Below, in pieces: positions 1 to 10,516 of a stretch of 64,000 bases of DNA. A program made the position numbers and the translations under genes. Where the stretch lies: contig OX637803.1 in the NCBI GenBank assembly GCA_951802425.1, positions 992,001 to 1,056,000 on the forward strand, in the 5' to 3' direction. The stretch is from Clavaria fumosa. Its lineage: Eukaryota > Basidiomycota > Agaricomycetes > Agaricales > Clavariaceae. The stretch's first letter is position 1, and each line of letters opens with the position of its first letter. The notes beneath the pieces are model-generated. The model worked only from the letters and a program-made list of their open reading frames with translations, ran no database searches and had not been told where the DNA came from.

Positions 1-2049
1 TCTGAGCGCCTCGGCGACACAACGCTTTGCAATAGAATATAAGACCATGAAACGCATTCAATGTTTGCAATGTATACGTAATAATTACCACCGGAGCCGA
101 ACGAGATCGTCTGAGATCGCTCTCCAAGAGACTGCCAGCTCAAGGCTTTTCAGCGATACTGTTTAACTCCGTCGTTGTCAATGCCGTCGTCGTCGTCGTG
201 GTTGTACGCCGAGTTCCTAAATACCATGTCCAGAAAGCCAAAGCGACGGAATACGTCACAGTCATTAGAATAGAAGAGAGATCATCTGATCATCTTTTTT
301 GAAAGGCGATCGTAAAACGATCACAGCAATTTATTTGTAAGATCGTACACCAACCACACAGGGCCAATACAGTAACCGTTCCACTTCAACCAACGCCAAC
401 TTACACGGTTGCCGGACACGCTACCATCGTGGAGGTACAGTGAGTGTGCACTCCTCAGTCCGAGGACTCCGATGCTCAAACCGCGCGCGGGAAGAAATAA
501 TTTAAGCGAATCAAAAGATTCTCGTCTCGAACCCACGATTCAAACAGTTTCGCAACCAACTTATACACACATATACACACGCACCTTCCCCTTTTTTCAC
601 TCCTGCAAACCCCGTCCTCGAAACGTCTGGAACAGTCGAGCTCTTTTTGCGAACAGAAATGACGTTCGCATTGCCCGCCCTTAATCAGGCCATGACGCCA
701 ACTCCGCGCCCTCTTGTCTGAAACCCTAAAACATATCTGTTGGGTTTACAAATTGGATGGAGGCAATGTATGCAGACCCCTCTCCCTGCTCTCCCACATC
801 CGACGAAATGCTTAAAAGGTAGGATCATTCCACCCTCGAGTGGGCATTCGCGGTCCGTTGTGTCCTCTGACTGAAGAAAACCCGCAATGCAACCACGGTT
901 ACCACGCGACTTTCGGTTCTCCGTAAGTTCCTCTGCTCTGTCTCACCCATTCCCCTCTCTCTCGATGAGGGGAGATGTTGTGTCACTGGTTCATTTACGC
1001 GCCGCATCGAACAGAGCATGTGGAGGGCCGTGCTCTCAGTATTGACCCATAAACGCGTCCAGTGTCATGCATGCCGTTCGTCTCGCCGTTCCTCTTTTTC
1101 CCTCTTCCAACCGTGACCCGCGTCCGAGCTGCTCCACTAACGGAGCGTTTCCTTTTTTTTTCTTTCTTTGTTTGGTATGTCACCGGTACCTCCGGATGTC
1201 GGCCGCCAGTCGAAATGCCGTTGCCGAACTGCCTCTGGGCCGAGGGCGTCGCCGGGTGCTACCACTGCACGACGAAAGGCCTGGTGTGTACGTTCCCGGC
1301 GAACGCGGGGTCCTGCTACTTTCCGGACGAGTGAGGCCGCGCGAGGAGAAGGGGGGTGACGGGTTCGCTTGGGATCGACTGGATCGACCCCAGGGACGCG
1401 CGTTCACGCATAGAGAAAGGGCGAGCTTTAGATCTTCCTTTGCGCGCGCGGGCTTTATTCCCCTCCACCCCTTCCCCTGTTTCCCTGTTTCCCTGTTTAC
1501 CCGCCGGCCGGGCTGTTCACACCATCCAAAAACCCTGCCCTCTGTGCTGCGGGCCACCTGGTTGGACGAGGCGCAGGGAGCATACCCACAGAACGACGTC
1601 TGGTTTTATCCAGACTGGATTGTACCGTGCATTTTTTTACCCTCATAGAGATAGATTTTTTTTTGTGGACTTGACCCTTCCAATTCTACTTCACTTTTCG
1701 GATGGATCATGGGCATGGCTGCCCATCTTGGAGCCGTTGTTTACCCCGTGTCTCACCCCGCCGTGCCCTACAAAAAATCAAACTCGTTCTGGGAACGGTT
1801 CCTGTTGAGAGGAACCAGAAAGGGGCCCGGCGGTGGTTTGGACTTTGGGCAAAGGAAGCATGTATGCGACTGGCAGAAGAAAACCCTACAAGAAAACCCC
1901 TCGTGTTAGGGACAAAGGAACCAAAGAAATCTATGAACGCATTGGAGAAAGCAGCATTGATTCCACAGCAAACAGAATCTATCGTCCTCCTCTCGTCACA
2001 TCACCGCCGCGTCGTCGTCATTCCCGGCCCCCACTTCGATGCCACACAC
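1..2049. other. Mostly non-coding left edge
   Basis: No gene is convincing here. Long open frames at 1067-1808 and 1702-2607 are low-complexity, arginine-rich readings of GC-rich DNA and lack domains. The stretch contains pyrimidine runs and an 8-base unit (ccctgttt) repeated three times near 1478-1498. The last ~350 bases lie immediately downstream of the carrier gene on the minus strand and probably hold its 3' UTR. One tiny Cys-rich frame (1215-1334) is listed separately. Confidence 0.5.
1215..1334 (+). CDS. Possible Cys-rich mini-ORF (doubtful)
   Basis: This 39-codon frame opens with ATG and encodes five cysteines with CxxC-like spacing (GCYHC...VC...SC), ending at TGA. It resembles the short Cys-rich zinc-knuckle-like stretches common in agaricomycete proteins, but that is only an impression. 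The same frame is open upstream to 1062, which would add a hydrophobic N-terminus, so it could be the last exon of a small secreted protein or a relic. No splice-supported upstream exon could be proven. Confidence 0.15.
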   Translation: MPLPNCLWAEGVAGCYHCTTKGLVCTFPANAGSCYFPDE

Positions 2050-3262
2050 TTACACGCCCAAAACCCGCTTACAGCCCTGCCAGACCATGAAGCTGACGGC
2101 CGTCATTGGGATGACCTTAAGGTACCCAATGCTCAGACCGACGTAGAACCCGCGCCAGCCACCGTTGTGCCACACCGCGAGCGCCGTCTCGTTCCACCGC
2201 AGCCACCGCCCGGGGCTCGTGATCCCCCCGACCTGCATCCGCCGGCGCACGACCTCGAACGGGTACGAGACCGTCTGCCCGACCGCACCCGCGACCGCGC
2301 CCGCCGCAAAGTCGGCGAGCGGACTGGGCCGCGCAGGCGACGCTGCCGGCGGGCTGCTGCCGTCCCCGCCCCCGGAGACGCGCGGGCGGAGGTGGGCGCG
2401 CATGACGTCCCACGTCAGGAACGACATGCCCGCGTACGGGATCATGCCGGCGATGGTGACGGTGAACCCGCGGTAGAACTTGAGCAGCGGAAAGCGCGCG
2501 AAGAGCGTCGACGCCGACGTCGGGGACGGGGTGGTTGCCGTCTCGTGGTATATCTGGCGGAACGCGCCCGCGCAGGTGGTGGGCGAGACGGACGGGAAGA
2601 GCGGTGACGTCGCTGTACGGGTCTGAAACGCCATTCTCACACGCAGGAGCTCGAGCGGGTAGGTGAAGAAAACGGAGGCCATGCCTGTGTGAAGGTTTCG
2701 AATGCTGTGCACCAAAGAGCAAATAAAGGCATGAACGGACCGGAGATGGCGCCTGCGGTGAACTTGCGAGTGGAAGTCTCATCTTGTGGTGTGGGCATTA
2801 ATAACTACAAGATGAGAAGACTGCACACGATAAGAGACAAGTTTCGTACATGGTGGACCTGGTCGTAAGCCATGAACTTGATGCCAGCGTACGGAAATAT
2901 GCGAAGAAGTGTTGCGGAGTGTCCCTGGAGGAGTCCACGGATCCCACCCGCGCGATAGATCTCCCTACCAGCGTGGAAGGCACCGCTCCATGTTCCTAAA
3001 CGGATATCAGTGATGCGAGGGGTGGGAGTATCGTTGAACTGACCGGCGTATTTCTGAAAGTCCGGGTTAGAGGCTTGGAACAAGATCTTAACACGGTCAA
3101 GAGGGGCGACCGTCGTCTTTGCCTGAGATCCACGGATCTTGAGGAACGGTTTGGACGGCCCAAGAGAGCACGTACCACGCAGCCAGCAACGCCGCCAGCA
3201 ATCCCAGAGCGTATCATATAAGACAGACTATGCTTGTCTCGACTGGAGACATTTGAGCTCAT
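2050..3262 (-). CDS. LEU5: Mitochondrial carrier, LEU5/SLC25A16 type
   Basis: Predicted inner-membrane carrier of the family that brings coenzyme A (or its precursor) into mitochondria. Five exons: 3262-3176, 3122-3044, 2995-2850, 2804-2741 and 2684-2050, giving 336 residues; all junctions keep frame. The three carrier repeats each show the Px[DE]xx[KR] signature: APLDRVK (repeat 1), YPLELLR (repeat 2) and YPFEVVR (repeat 3). The run [20 protein letters not shown] and the RVRMAFQ stretch are typical of the LEU5/Graves-disease carrier subgroup rather than ADP/ATP carriers. The second intron (3043-2996) is 48 bases, a multiple of three, without an in-frame stop. Substrate is inferred from the subgroup. 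Confidence 0.9.
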
Positions 3263-3832
3263 TCGAGGAGAGAATTGCCGGCGAGCTTAGCAAGGCATGC
3301 GAATTGGCACTGAGCCCCGTATAAATGGCCTAAATGTGGGGTCGAGCACGTGATAGTTTGGGAGCTCGCCAAACATTTTCGAGTTGCAGAAAGGGCTGAG
3401 CGTGTTTTACAGTTTAACAGGTTTGCGCTTGCAGCTAGGGACGAGCTTAAGTACGAAGACACAGGGATGCGGGGGTGCGGACACCCGCACGTCGAACAAG
3501 GTGCGACTGTTTACTAGTTTATTGCTCTCGTTTGACTCCGTGATAACCCTCATCATCTCACAACCTCGCATGTCCTTTGAGGCCGACCCGAACATGTCGC
3601 AATGTCGCAATGCCATGAGTGCTGCAGGGTACAGTTACCCTCAGCTTTTATGCATCGCACGCCAGTGTCACACATATTGACCAAAAGCCAGTGCGATTGC
3701 ATGCGTCTCGTCCAACAAACCTTTTTTGACATAAGCTCAGGACTAAGTCTCAGGCCTCGGATTTTCCGATTTATTGGTCCCAGGTGGTGGCTTGAAGGGG
3801 AGTCGTCATCCACTGGGTTGATTGCAATCACG
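3263..3832. other. Intergenic, upstream of carrier gene
   Basis: Contains the presumed promoter of the minus-strand carrier gene. Open frames here are short and overlap on both strands without domains. No gene is supported. Confidence 0.5.
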
Positions 3833-4735
3833 GATTCGCGATCGATTAAACAGCATGTGTAGCTGGAATCTACATGAACGAATATGACTTAGCTAAGCTG
3901 TGGTTCGTGCGTCCAAGTCGCCAGCAGCTTCCTTTGGCTGGGCGAGCCATAATACCGTGAATCCAAGCACAGAAGTGCAAATAGCCAGATCTGTCCATCC
4001 TAATATCTCCACGACCAAGCCTTGGGAGCAGTTGTCCACAAACAATATTACGTGTGCTCAAATGCGCAGGAAGAGCCGGAACGTTGGGCGAAACGGGGCG
4101 CGTTACGGGGCGGCTGCCATCACACCCACTGAGGTGTCGAGCCTGATGTGTGAGGGCTGCCGAGAATCCCTGCGCATATACTCAATGAGTCTGGAAACGC
4201 CAGTCACTGCTGAAAGTTGCCCTCGCCCAAAGTACTGCGGTGAGCACCAGCCAAAACACGGACGAGGCGATGGATGCAAGCCAGTAAAGGCCACGCAACC
4301 ATCCATTCACGTCAAGCATCCATAAGACGTAGGCGCTGCTGAACGCCAACGTCCAGGCAGAGACGCACAGCTGGAAGATCAGCCTGCGGTTGTACTATGC
4401 TCAGTGACTGGCTTACGCACGGCGCAAGAAGACGTACGGAATGTGAAACTGCGGGCTTGGCCACAGACTGGACTTGCTCCTCGTTGCGATCAGGAAGGCG
4501 ATGAAACCCAGCTCCGCAGATGCGCACAGAAACATGAGTGAGAAGAGATTGGGATGATAGTCGGGTATTCTAGAGTGGTCAACGGCTGAAGGCGCGCCTG
4601 ACTGCCTGGACATGACTCGGGTTTGAGGTATCGAGAAGATAAGAACAGTTAATTTTTGCCGCGAAGGCGCGGGTGGAACTCGAGCACATCGTTCAGGGTG
4701 CTCGTGTGCTGTACAGTGTGTGATTCGCGATCGAA
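3833..4735. repeat. Direct duplicate segment, left copy
   Basis: This block matches 8318-9222 in the same orientation. Similarity starts at the run ggattcgcgatcgattaaac and is very high to about 4550. It then weakens across the 5' end of the encoded gene but is still visible around the shared attcgcga(t/c)cgaa at the far end. The offset between copies is 4,484-4,485 bases, changing by one at a single-base indel near 4040. The pair encloses the lectin gene, so lectin and repeats form a direct-repeat sandwich. Confidence 0.9.
3893..4613 (-). pseudogene. MARVEL-like membrane protein, decayed copy
   Basis: Left paralogue of the intact gene at 8378-9106. The start codon (4613), first TM segment, exon 1 donor (4437) and second exon (4383-4227) are preserved. 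Two defects are visible against the right copy. The donor of intron 2 reads GCGAGG instead of GTGAGG (4226-4221). One extra base near 4040 shifts the frame, so the conserved tail (C-S-Q-G-L-V-V-E-I-L-G-W and the last TM helix) is read out of frame. The ancestral stop at 3895-3893 is bypassed and reading continues to about 3870. A GC donor can splice, so the frameshift is the stronger evidence of decay. A shortened, still-expressed protein cannot be excluded. Confidence 0.7.
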
Positions 4736-5611
4736 CGGAAGGACTGTACAGCCACCTTCCTAAGGCTCCTACGTAGCCGTAACCGCATACCGTCCATTTG
4801 CAAACTCATCCCCAGCCCAATCGTCGCTTACATCTACAGCATCCACTCGCCCACCCGCTGGCGCGCCTCTACATCAAACACTTACGCAATTCTCTAAAGA
4901 ACGTGTACCGCAACCACGCGCCTTCAGTCATGATGAACGAGGTGCCACTGCGCCACGCCCAGCTACGGAGTCGTGATCCGTGACGCGTATCGAGCTCGAG
5001 GCCACTCCATCTGGCTGCAGCGATTGGCCGTCGTGCACCTGTCACCGTGCTCAATAGTAATTCTTACGAAAACACGCAGCCGTGCCTGGATCGACGAGAT
5101 GGCTAACTGACCTCCCCACAGTAGCGGCTTGTATCCGTGAATACTCTGGAGCCAACACTCGTGCAGGAGGTGAGCACCGGTGAGTGACTGAAAGAAGTGC
5201 TTTTTTTTTTCTTCATCTGACCAAAAATAGGTCGGCCCGGACTCCTGATGCATCGTTTGCATTGTCACTCTGCCTTGGATTGTACGGGCATTTCTCTCTA
5301 TTCAATGAGTTCACACCCTCAGCCCTGTACGCTGATTTGCGATGATAGCCAATGATGACCCCCGATTACCATCCTCGTGTACTGTTCACGAGCAGCGTCA
5401 GCGCTTGATATCAATCGTTCAACCGACAAGACGCTTAGCTGGGATAACCTCGCCGGCATTTCGCTTGCACTGTATTGATTCGGAACACACCGATGGGCAT
5501 TCTCGATATAACCTCTCCTTGCTGGTCAACGGTCAATCGAAAAGGCGCTCCCTTGCTTGAGTGAGGCTTGATCCAGCTTTACCTCCTTGAAGGCTACTGG
5601 TCCTTGACTTC
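4736..5611. other. Intergenic between repeat copy and lectin
   Basis: Holds the presumed lectin promoter and the upstream part of the decayed membrane gene. Short frames on both strands (for example 4963-5268 minus) have no recognisable domain. A run of ten T lies near 5203. Confidence 0.45.
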
Positions 5612-7549
5612 ATGATGGCATCGCCTTCTCCTGTCACTATTTCATTCAAGCCATCAGAGGCCATCGCGGTTGGTACTGTCATCAAAGTTCAAGCAACTCG
5701 CGTCATAGACCCAGAGTCTACCCAGAATGCCATCAGCATCGTCCATGTAGGCAGCCAAGTAGACCTCACCGTCAAAGTCAATAACACCGTCATCGAAGTT
5801 TCCACCGCCGGACTTGCCCCGGGAGATCATGACTTCGTGATCGGCGAGCTGCCCGACACGTCTCAAAACCGTTTACCAGAGCCCACCACTCGCCATATGA
5901 CCATCAGGAAAGCCAGCGGCGAAGTCTCTGCTGATTCGTGGGTCGAGCATGCTGTCAACTTGGCTATTGGCGAGACCTCAACGACGAAGTCGTCTCCTGG
6001 CGAAAGGAGTCCGCCGGGTACTCGAATTATCGGGAGGATCAAGCCCGTGGATGCTAGTGATGGTCGCATGGTTGACAGCGCATTTGATAAGAATGGCAAG
6101 AAAGTCGATAGCCCACAGTTGCTCGCTGGCGTCTCCCGCTGCCGGTCGGCCAATTTCGGCCGCCTTCACGAAATACTCTGGAATCATCTTCAGAGCTTTC
6201 CAGACGAGCTCGTGGATATTGTCGTATGGCCCCGTATCAAACGGGATGTTGCCAGTTACCATAAAATCACTGCTACATCGGAGGAGCTACCAGAAGGGGG
6301 GAAGAATTTTCTCGATGGTATCCATAACATGAGATTCGCGATTATTGACAGACTCAGGCAACTAAACGCCCACATACCCCAATCTTCCATAGACGTGCCG
6401 CCAGCGCTTAGGGGCGTAGTGGTGTATGTCTGTGCATCTGTTGCCGCGGCGCATATTCGTACGCTCGCCGAGTCTGAGCACGTTGGCATGGTCCTGCTTG
6501 ACGATCGCACGACAACCAACGACCTCACGGACTCGATGCCCAATTTTCTGGCCGACAATGTGCGAAGTAGTCCAGGCCATACCGGGAATGGCGTGCGCGT
6601 AACCGTCCCTGAGGACGGTCCCGCTGGCACAACCGACAATCAGAACACTCTATTCGGCGACCATACCTGGACAGTGGGAGAGACCTCATCGATGCTTGAA
6701 CGTTCCGGTACCATCTCATCCTCATGTCCTACTTTCATCGCGATTGGGAGTTACGAGACCACCAACTACTGGGACACAGTCAGCCAAGGCGCAAAGAACT
6801 CTGCTATCCTCTCCTTCGGCCCCCGTGAACCCACCGCTCCTCGGGTAGTCACTGGCTTAAACATGCTCGACATGGGCAATACCTCGGAGAACAACTGGAC
6901 TATCCGCATCGCCTCATTTGCCACAGATATTGACACGGAGAAATTCATGATGCACATCAACTCCTGGGCAAACACCATGCTCTACAACGCGCGCGTGTCC
7001 TGGTTCAGGCTTGCGACCGCGGAGCCTGATATCCAATGTGGCACCTTCGATAGTAACAAGACGGGGACCTCAGAGGCCGGTAATATCTACAAGACGGTGA
7101 CATTCCCGCGCGCTTTTGCGAAGCCACCCATCGTCTTCGTTGGCCTGAGCGGCTTCGACCTGGGCGGCAACTGGTGCATCAACTTGTACACGTCCAAGAT
7201 CACCGAATCCAGCTTCAACATCCACGTTGACGCCTGGGGCAACTCGAAGTTGTCGGCGGCACAAGCCACCTGGATCGCAATTCCAGTTGACAAGTCGAAT
7301 GTACTCACCGGCGACTTCAATGGCGATACCAAAACCGGCTGGAGCGGATCGGCGACATTCGCAGCGCCGTTTGATAAAACCCCTACCGTATTCACTGCGT
7401 TGACGAAGTTCAATGCAGACCATTTACATAACCTCCGTGTGAGGGTGAACACACAGGCGTCGGAGTTAGGGCTTAAGTGGAACATTGAGAAGTGGAGTGA
7501 CACAGTGTTACACGAGATTCGAGCTGCGTATCTGGTTATGGCATTGTAA
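5612..7549 (+). CDS. H-type lectin with subtilase-like N-terminal region
   Basis: Intronless, 645 codons, starting with two adjacent Met codons. The C-terminal half contains three H-type (Helix pomatia agglutinin-like) lectin repeats at about residues 385-475, 490-565 and 575-645. Each has the pattern aromatic/Pro-rich strand, G[FL]..LD/DLGxNW-like turn, and a final W-x-A/I strand; such domains bind N-acetylgalactosamine-type sugars. Residues 1-100 look like a beta-sandwich. Residues ~180-345 resemble the segment just before the catalytic core of S8 (subtilisin-like) peptidases, ending in GHTGNGVRVTVPEDGP. The His and Ser blocks that should follow are absent, so protease activity is unlikely. 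No signal peptide is seen, which suggests an intracellular lectin like other fungal defence lectins; that role is inference. Confidence 0.85.
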   Translation: MMASPSPVTISFKPSEAIAVGTVIKVQATRVIDPESTQNAISIVHVGSQVDLTVKVNNTVIEVSTAGLAPGDHDFVIGELPDTSQNRLPEPTTRHMTIRKASGEVSADSWVEHAVNLAIGETSTTKSSPGERSPPGTRIIGRIKPVDASDGRMVDSAFDKNGKKVDSPQLLAGVSRCRSANFGRLHEILWNHLQSFPDELVDIVVWPRIKRDVASYHKITATSEELPEGGKNFLDGIHNMRFAIIDRLRQLNAHIPQSSIDVPPALRGVVVYVCASVAAAHIRTLAESEHVGMVLLDDRTTTNDLTDSMPNFLADNVRSSPGHTGNGVRVTVPEDGPAGTTDNQNTLFGDHTWTVGETSSMLERSGTISSSCPTFIAIGSYETTNYWDTVSQGAKNSAILSFGPREPTAPRVVTGLNMLDMGNTSENNWTIRIASFATDIDTEKFMMHINSWANTMLYNARVSWFRLATAEPDIQCGTFDSNKTGTSEAGNIYKTVTFPRAFAKPPIVFVGLSGFDLGGNWCINLYTSKITESSFNIHVDAWGNSKLSAAQATWIAIPVDKSNVLTGDFNGDTKTGWSGSATFAAPFDKTPTVFTALTKFNADHLHNLRVRVNTQASELGLKWNIEKWSDTVLHEIRAAYLVMAL

Positions 7550-8317
7550 GGGACGTGACCGTTTATTCCTGCTTGGTCGCTGTTGTCGAAACCCGGGTAT
7601 GTTTAGTTCTATGCTTCTCAATTGTACTACCGCTTCTAGTTCTCTATTTCTATTCCAGACACCGCTATTGCATATTGGCTAACAGTGCATAAGAGATGCC
7701 TACAGCTTCATCGTCGCATCCTAACATGTCATGGAATGACCTTTCCTGCGTCGAACTGTCTGAACCAGCGAGAAGCAGTGCTGTTCCACTCCCGCGTCCT
7801 GGGTCGCGTCCTCGATATCTTCGACCTTGACTTCCCTGATAATCGATTCATTCACGTCAGTCTCACAACCCCCAGTATCGTGTGCACCTTTATACGTGCC
7901 GCTTGCGGAGTTGTCGTCGCTACCGCCGGTCACGCCTTCGCAGCATATTATACTTCCTTCGACGATCTCATCATCTCCCATCGTGCCGCCTGCATTACCT
8001 GGGACCAGGACCGTATCTCCGAAAGGCGCAGACTGTGGTGATATTGAGCGGTGGGTGCCGACATGCAACGAGAACAAGCATTTGCGGGCACAAGAGACGG
8101 AAGAAGCAGAGGCAGAGATGGGGAAAGCAGTCATGATTTCGGCTGACTCTACCCTGCTCCACCGGCCCATGCTTTGAGGCGCCCCTTATATCACTTGGCC
8201 CTTTGTGTTTTCGATTTCGATCAAAATCTTCTCCACAGTTCTCTTATATCTCAAGCCAGGATTTCGATCTGTTGGTCTCAGCGGGCAACTTAAGGGCTGT
8301 CATGCCTTAGTGAATTG
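7550..8317. other. Downstream of lectin; one doubtful ORF
   Basis: A minus-strand frame (8170-7721, 149 codons) begins after a plausible ATG and contains several Cys, but it has no recognised domain, signal peptide or clear intron pattern. I do not call it a gene. The rest is presumed 3' UTR of the lectin gene. Confidence 0.35.
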
Positions 8318-9222
8318 GATTCGCGATCGATTAAACAGCATCTGTAGCTGGGATCTACATGAACGAATATGACTTAACTAAACTGTAGTTCGTGCGTCCA
8401 AGTCGCCAGCAACTTCCTTTGGCTGGGCGAGCCATAATACCGTGAATCCAAGCACAGAAGTGCAAATCGCCAGATCTGTCCATCCTAATATCTCCACGAC
8501 CAAGCCTTGGGAGCATTTGTCCACAACAATATTACGTATGCTCAAATGCGCAGGAAGAGCCGGAACGTTGGGCGAGACGGGGCGCGTTACGGTGCGGCTG
8601 CCGTCACACCCACTGAGGTGTCGAGCCTGATGTGTGAGGGCTGCCGAAAATCCCTGCGCATATACTCAATGAGTCTGGAAACGCCAGTCACTGCGGAAAG
8701 TTGCCCTCACCCAAAGTACTGTGGTGAGTACCAGCCAAAACACGGACGAGGCGATGGATGCAAGCCAGTAAAGGCCACGCAACCATCCATTCACGTCAAG
8801 CATCCATAAGACGTAGGCGCTGCTGAACGCCAACGTCCAGGCAGAGACGCACAGCTGGAAGATCAGCCTGCGGTTGTACTATGCTCAGTGACTGGCTTAC
8901 GCACGGCGCAAGAAGACGTACGGAATGTGAAACTGCGGGCTTGACCACAGACTGGACTTGCTCCTCGTTGCGATCAGGAAGGCGATGAAACCCAGCTCCG
9001 TAGATGCGCATAGAAACATGAGTGAGAAGAGATAGGGATGATAGACGGCTTTTCTAGAGCGACACGCCGTTCCAGCGGTCGAAGGAGCGTCTGACAGCTT
9101 GGACATAATTCAGGATGAAGGAGTTGGAAGGATAAGAACGCTTAATGCCTGCAACAAATGGGCGGGTGGAACTCGAGCACATCGTGCAGGTGCATCACGC
9201 GTGTAAGTAATTCGCGACCGAA
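8318..9222. repeat. Direct duplicate segment, right copy
   Basis: Same-orientation match of 3833-4735. It contains the intact MARVEL-like gene. Differences from the left copy are scattered substitutions plus a one-base deletion at about 8527 relative to the left copy. Confidence 0.9.
8378..9106 (-). CDS. MARVEL-like four-TM membrane protein
   Basis: Exons 9106-8922, 8867-8711 and 8653-8378 join into 205 residues ending at TAG. Introns are 54 and 57 bases with GTACGT and GTGAGG donors. Four hydrophobic helices are visible: around LFSLMFLCASTELGFIAFLI, LIFQLCVSAWTLAFSSAYVL, WLASIASSVFWLVLTTVLW and LAICTSVLGFTVLWL. The C-SQGLVVEILGW-TD stretch before the last helix is the usual landmark of fungal MARVEL-type proteins, which sit in plasma membrane or vesicles. 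Exact function is unknown. This is the intact partner of the decayed copy at 3893-4613. An alternative donor 21 bases downstream would give a 33-base intron, which I consider too short. Confidence 0.75.
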
Positions 9223-9316
9223 ATACCGCGGTGCAACGTGTATGGGGCAGACGCGAGGCAGACCGCACAGCCATCGACTACCTTCCTGATCCGTCACTAG
9301 GAACGACATCTCGGCA

Positions 9317-10405
9317 ATGTCTGCGGCTAAAGCACCCAAAAGCGACGTTAAAGTCCTCAAAGGAAAGGATGGTGCGCGCTCCGGCCTTCCTAAATTCGGT
9401 GTAATTTATCTGTTTCATATAAAGCAGAGGACAAAGTCCTTGAATACGTAAAGAGGGTGAATAATGCTGACTTCACATTCACGGCTGTGCAGCTTAACAC
9501 CTTTGGAGATGAACCGCCCGTATGGAGCTGTCGATATCTCTGCTAACCTCAAAGGCGCAGTGCCAAAAACGGCGACACAGAAAATCTTGTTATCTCTTGC
9601 GGATAAAGGAGACTTGGTTATGAAGACATATGGTAACTGCCTTGGATTCCTCTGCTTGAGTTGATATACCGCAACGCAACACGCAGGAAAGACAACATTC
9701 TTCTTGGCAAATCAAGCAAATCTTGAGTGCATGTCTGCCGACAAGCTGGCCGCACTCGAGCAGGAACATAAATCCATCGACGATGAGAACAAAGCTCGTG
9801 CTGCAGAGGTGAAGAATTTGACGAACGGTAGGTATATGCGTGTCGATCCTTGGCGAAATAGGCGAATTTTTTTTTGTTGGCAGAACTTGCAAGACTAAAG
9901 TCAATGCCCACGGACGATGAGATCATCACGCAGTTTAAGGAAACAGATACAGCAGTCAGTCCAAACACGCTCTACTCTGGTCTCTGCGCAAGTCTTTCTT
10001 TGCTGGCTCAACGTTTCCATGACCTTGGCTACTACAGATTCAACTAGCTGCTTTCCGTCTCGAGTCGCTCCGGGTTGGCACGCCTCTGATTTCTTCCGAA
10101 GAACTGGCCATCCTTGACTCAACTTGGGACAAATGGAAGAACGAATGGGCAAGGCGAAAGAAAAATTTTAACACGCACGCGCTGCCTTCTCTTCCTTGAT
10201 CCCCTTGGTTTACCTTGTTCTCGTAATATGCAGGTTTTGGCAAATTGTGACCGATGCACTTCCTCCCCAAGACACTGCGACTCTGGCCGAAGATCTCGGA
10301 ATCGAGTTTGATACTCCCGAACATATCGCTCTCCAAGAGTCATCGCTTTGTGCACGCTCAGCAATGCTTGCACAGCCGACTAAGCGAAAGAGGGACGCAG
10401 AGTGA
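9317..10405 (+). CDS. HOP2: HOP2/PSMC3IP homologous-pairing protein
   Basis: Meiotic recombination factor that, with MND1, stimulates DMC1/RAD51 strand exchange. Seven exons (9317-9371, 9425-9456, 9509-9632, 9687-9827, 9884-9954, 10038-10174, 10234-10405) give 243 residues. The winged-helix start has the family run NRPY..VDI...L...VPKTATQK.L..L...G.L..KTYGK..FF.A.Q. A coiled coil and a C-terminal DxxWxKWxxEWxxRKK block follow. The last intron appears to use a GC donor (GCACGC at 10175); splicing there yields NFNTFWQIVTDALPP, exactly where homologues continue, and no in-frame GT alternative was found. Intron 5 is long for this genome (83 bases), so its exact limits are less certain. Confidence 0.88.
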
Positions 10406-10516
10406 TAAACATTGTTCTTTGATTCGTTGCCAGTCCACTTACATACAATAAGCACTGTCATAAATTGAGATGTACATAATACGGAACAAGCAAGATAGTC
10501 ATTGTTCTCCGATGGC

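Noticed and set aside
1702..2607. 301-codon plus frame opposite the mitochondrial carrier
   Set aside because: Shadow of the carrier's last exon read on the other strand; Arg-rich with no motif.
7721..8170. 149-codon minus frame downstream of the lectin
   Set aside because: It has several Cys but no signal peptide, domain or consistent splice signals; left as a doubtful ORF in a non-coding entry.
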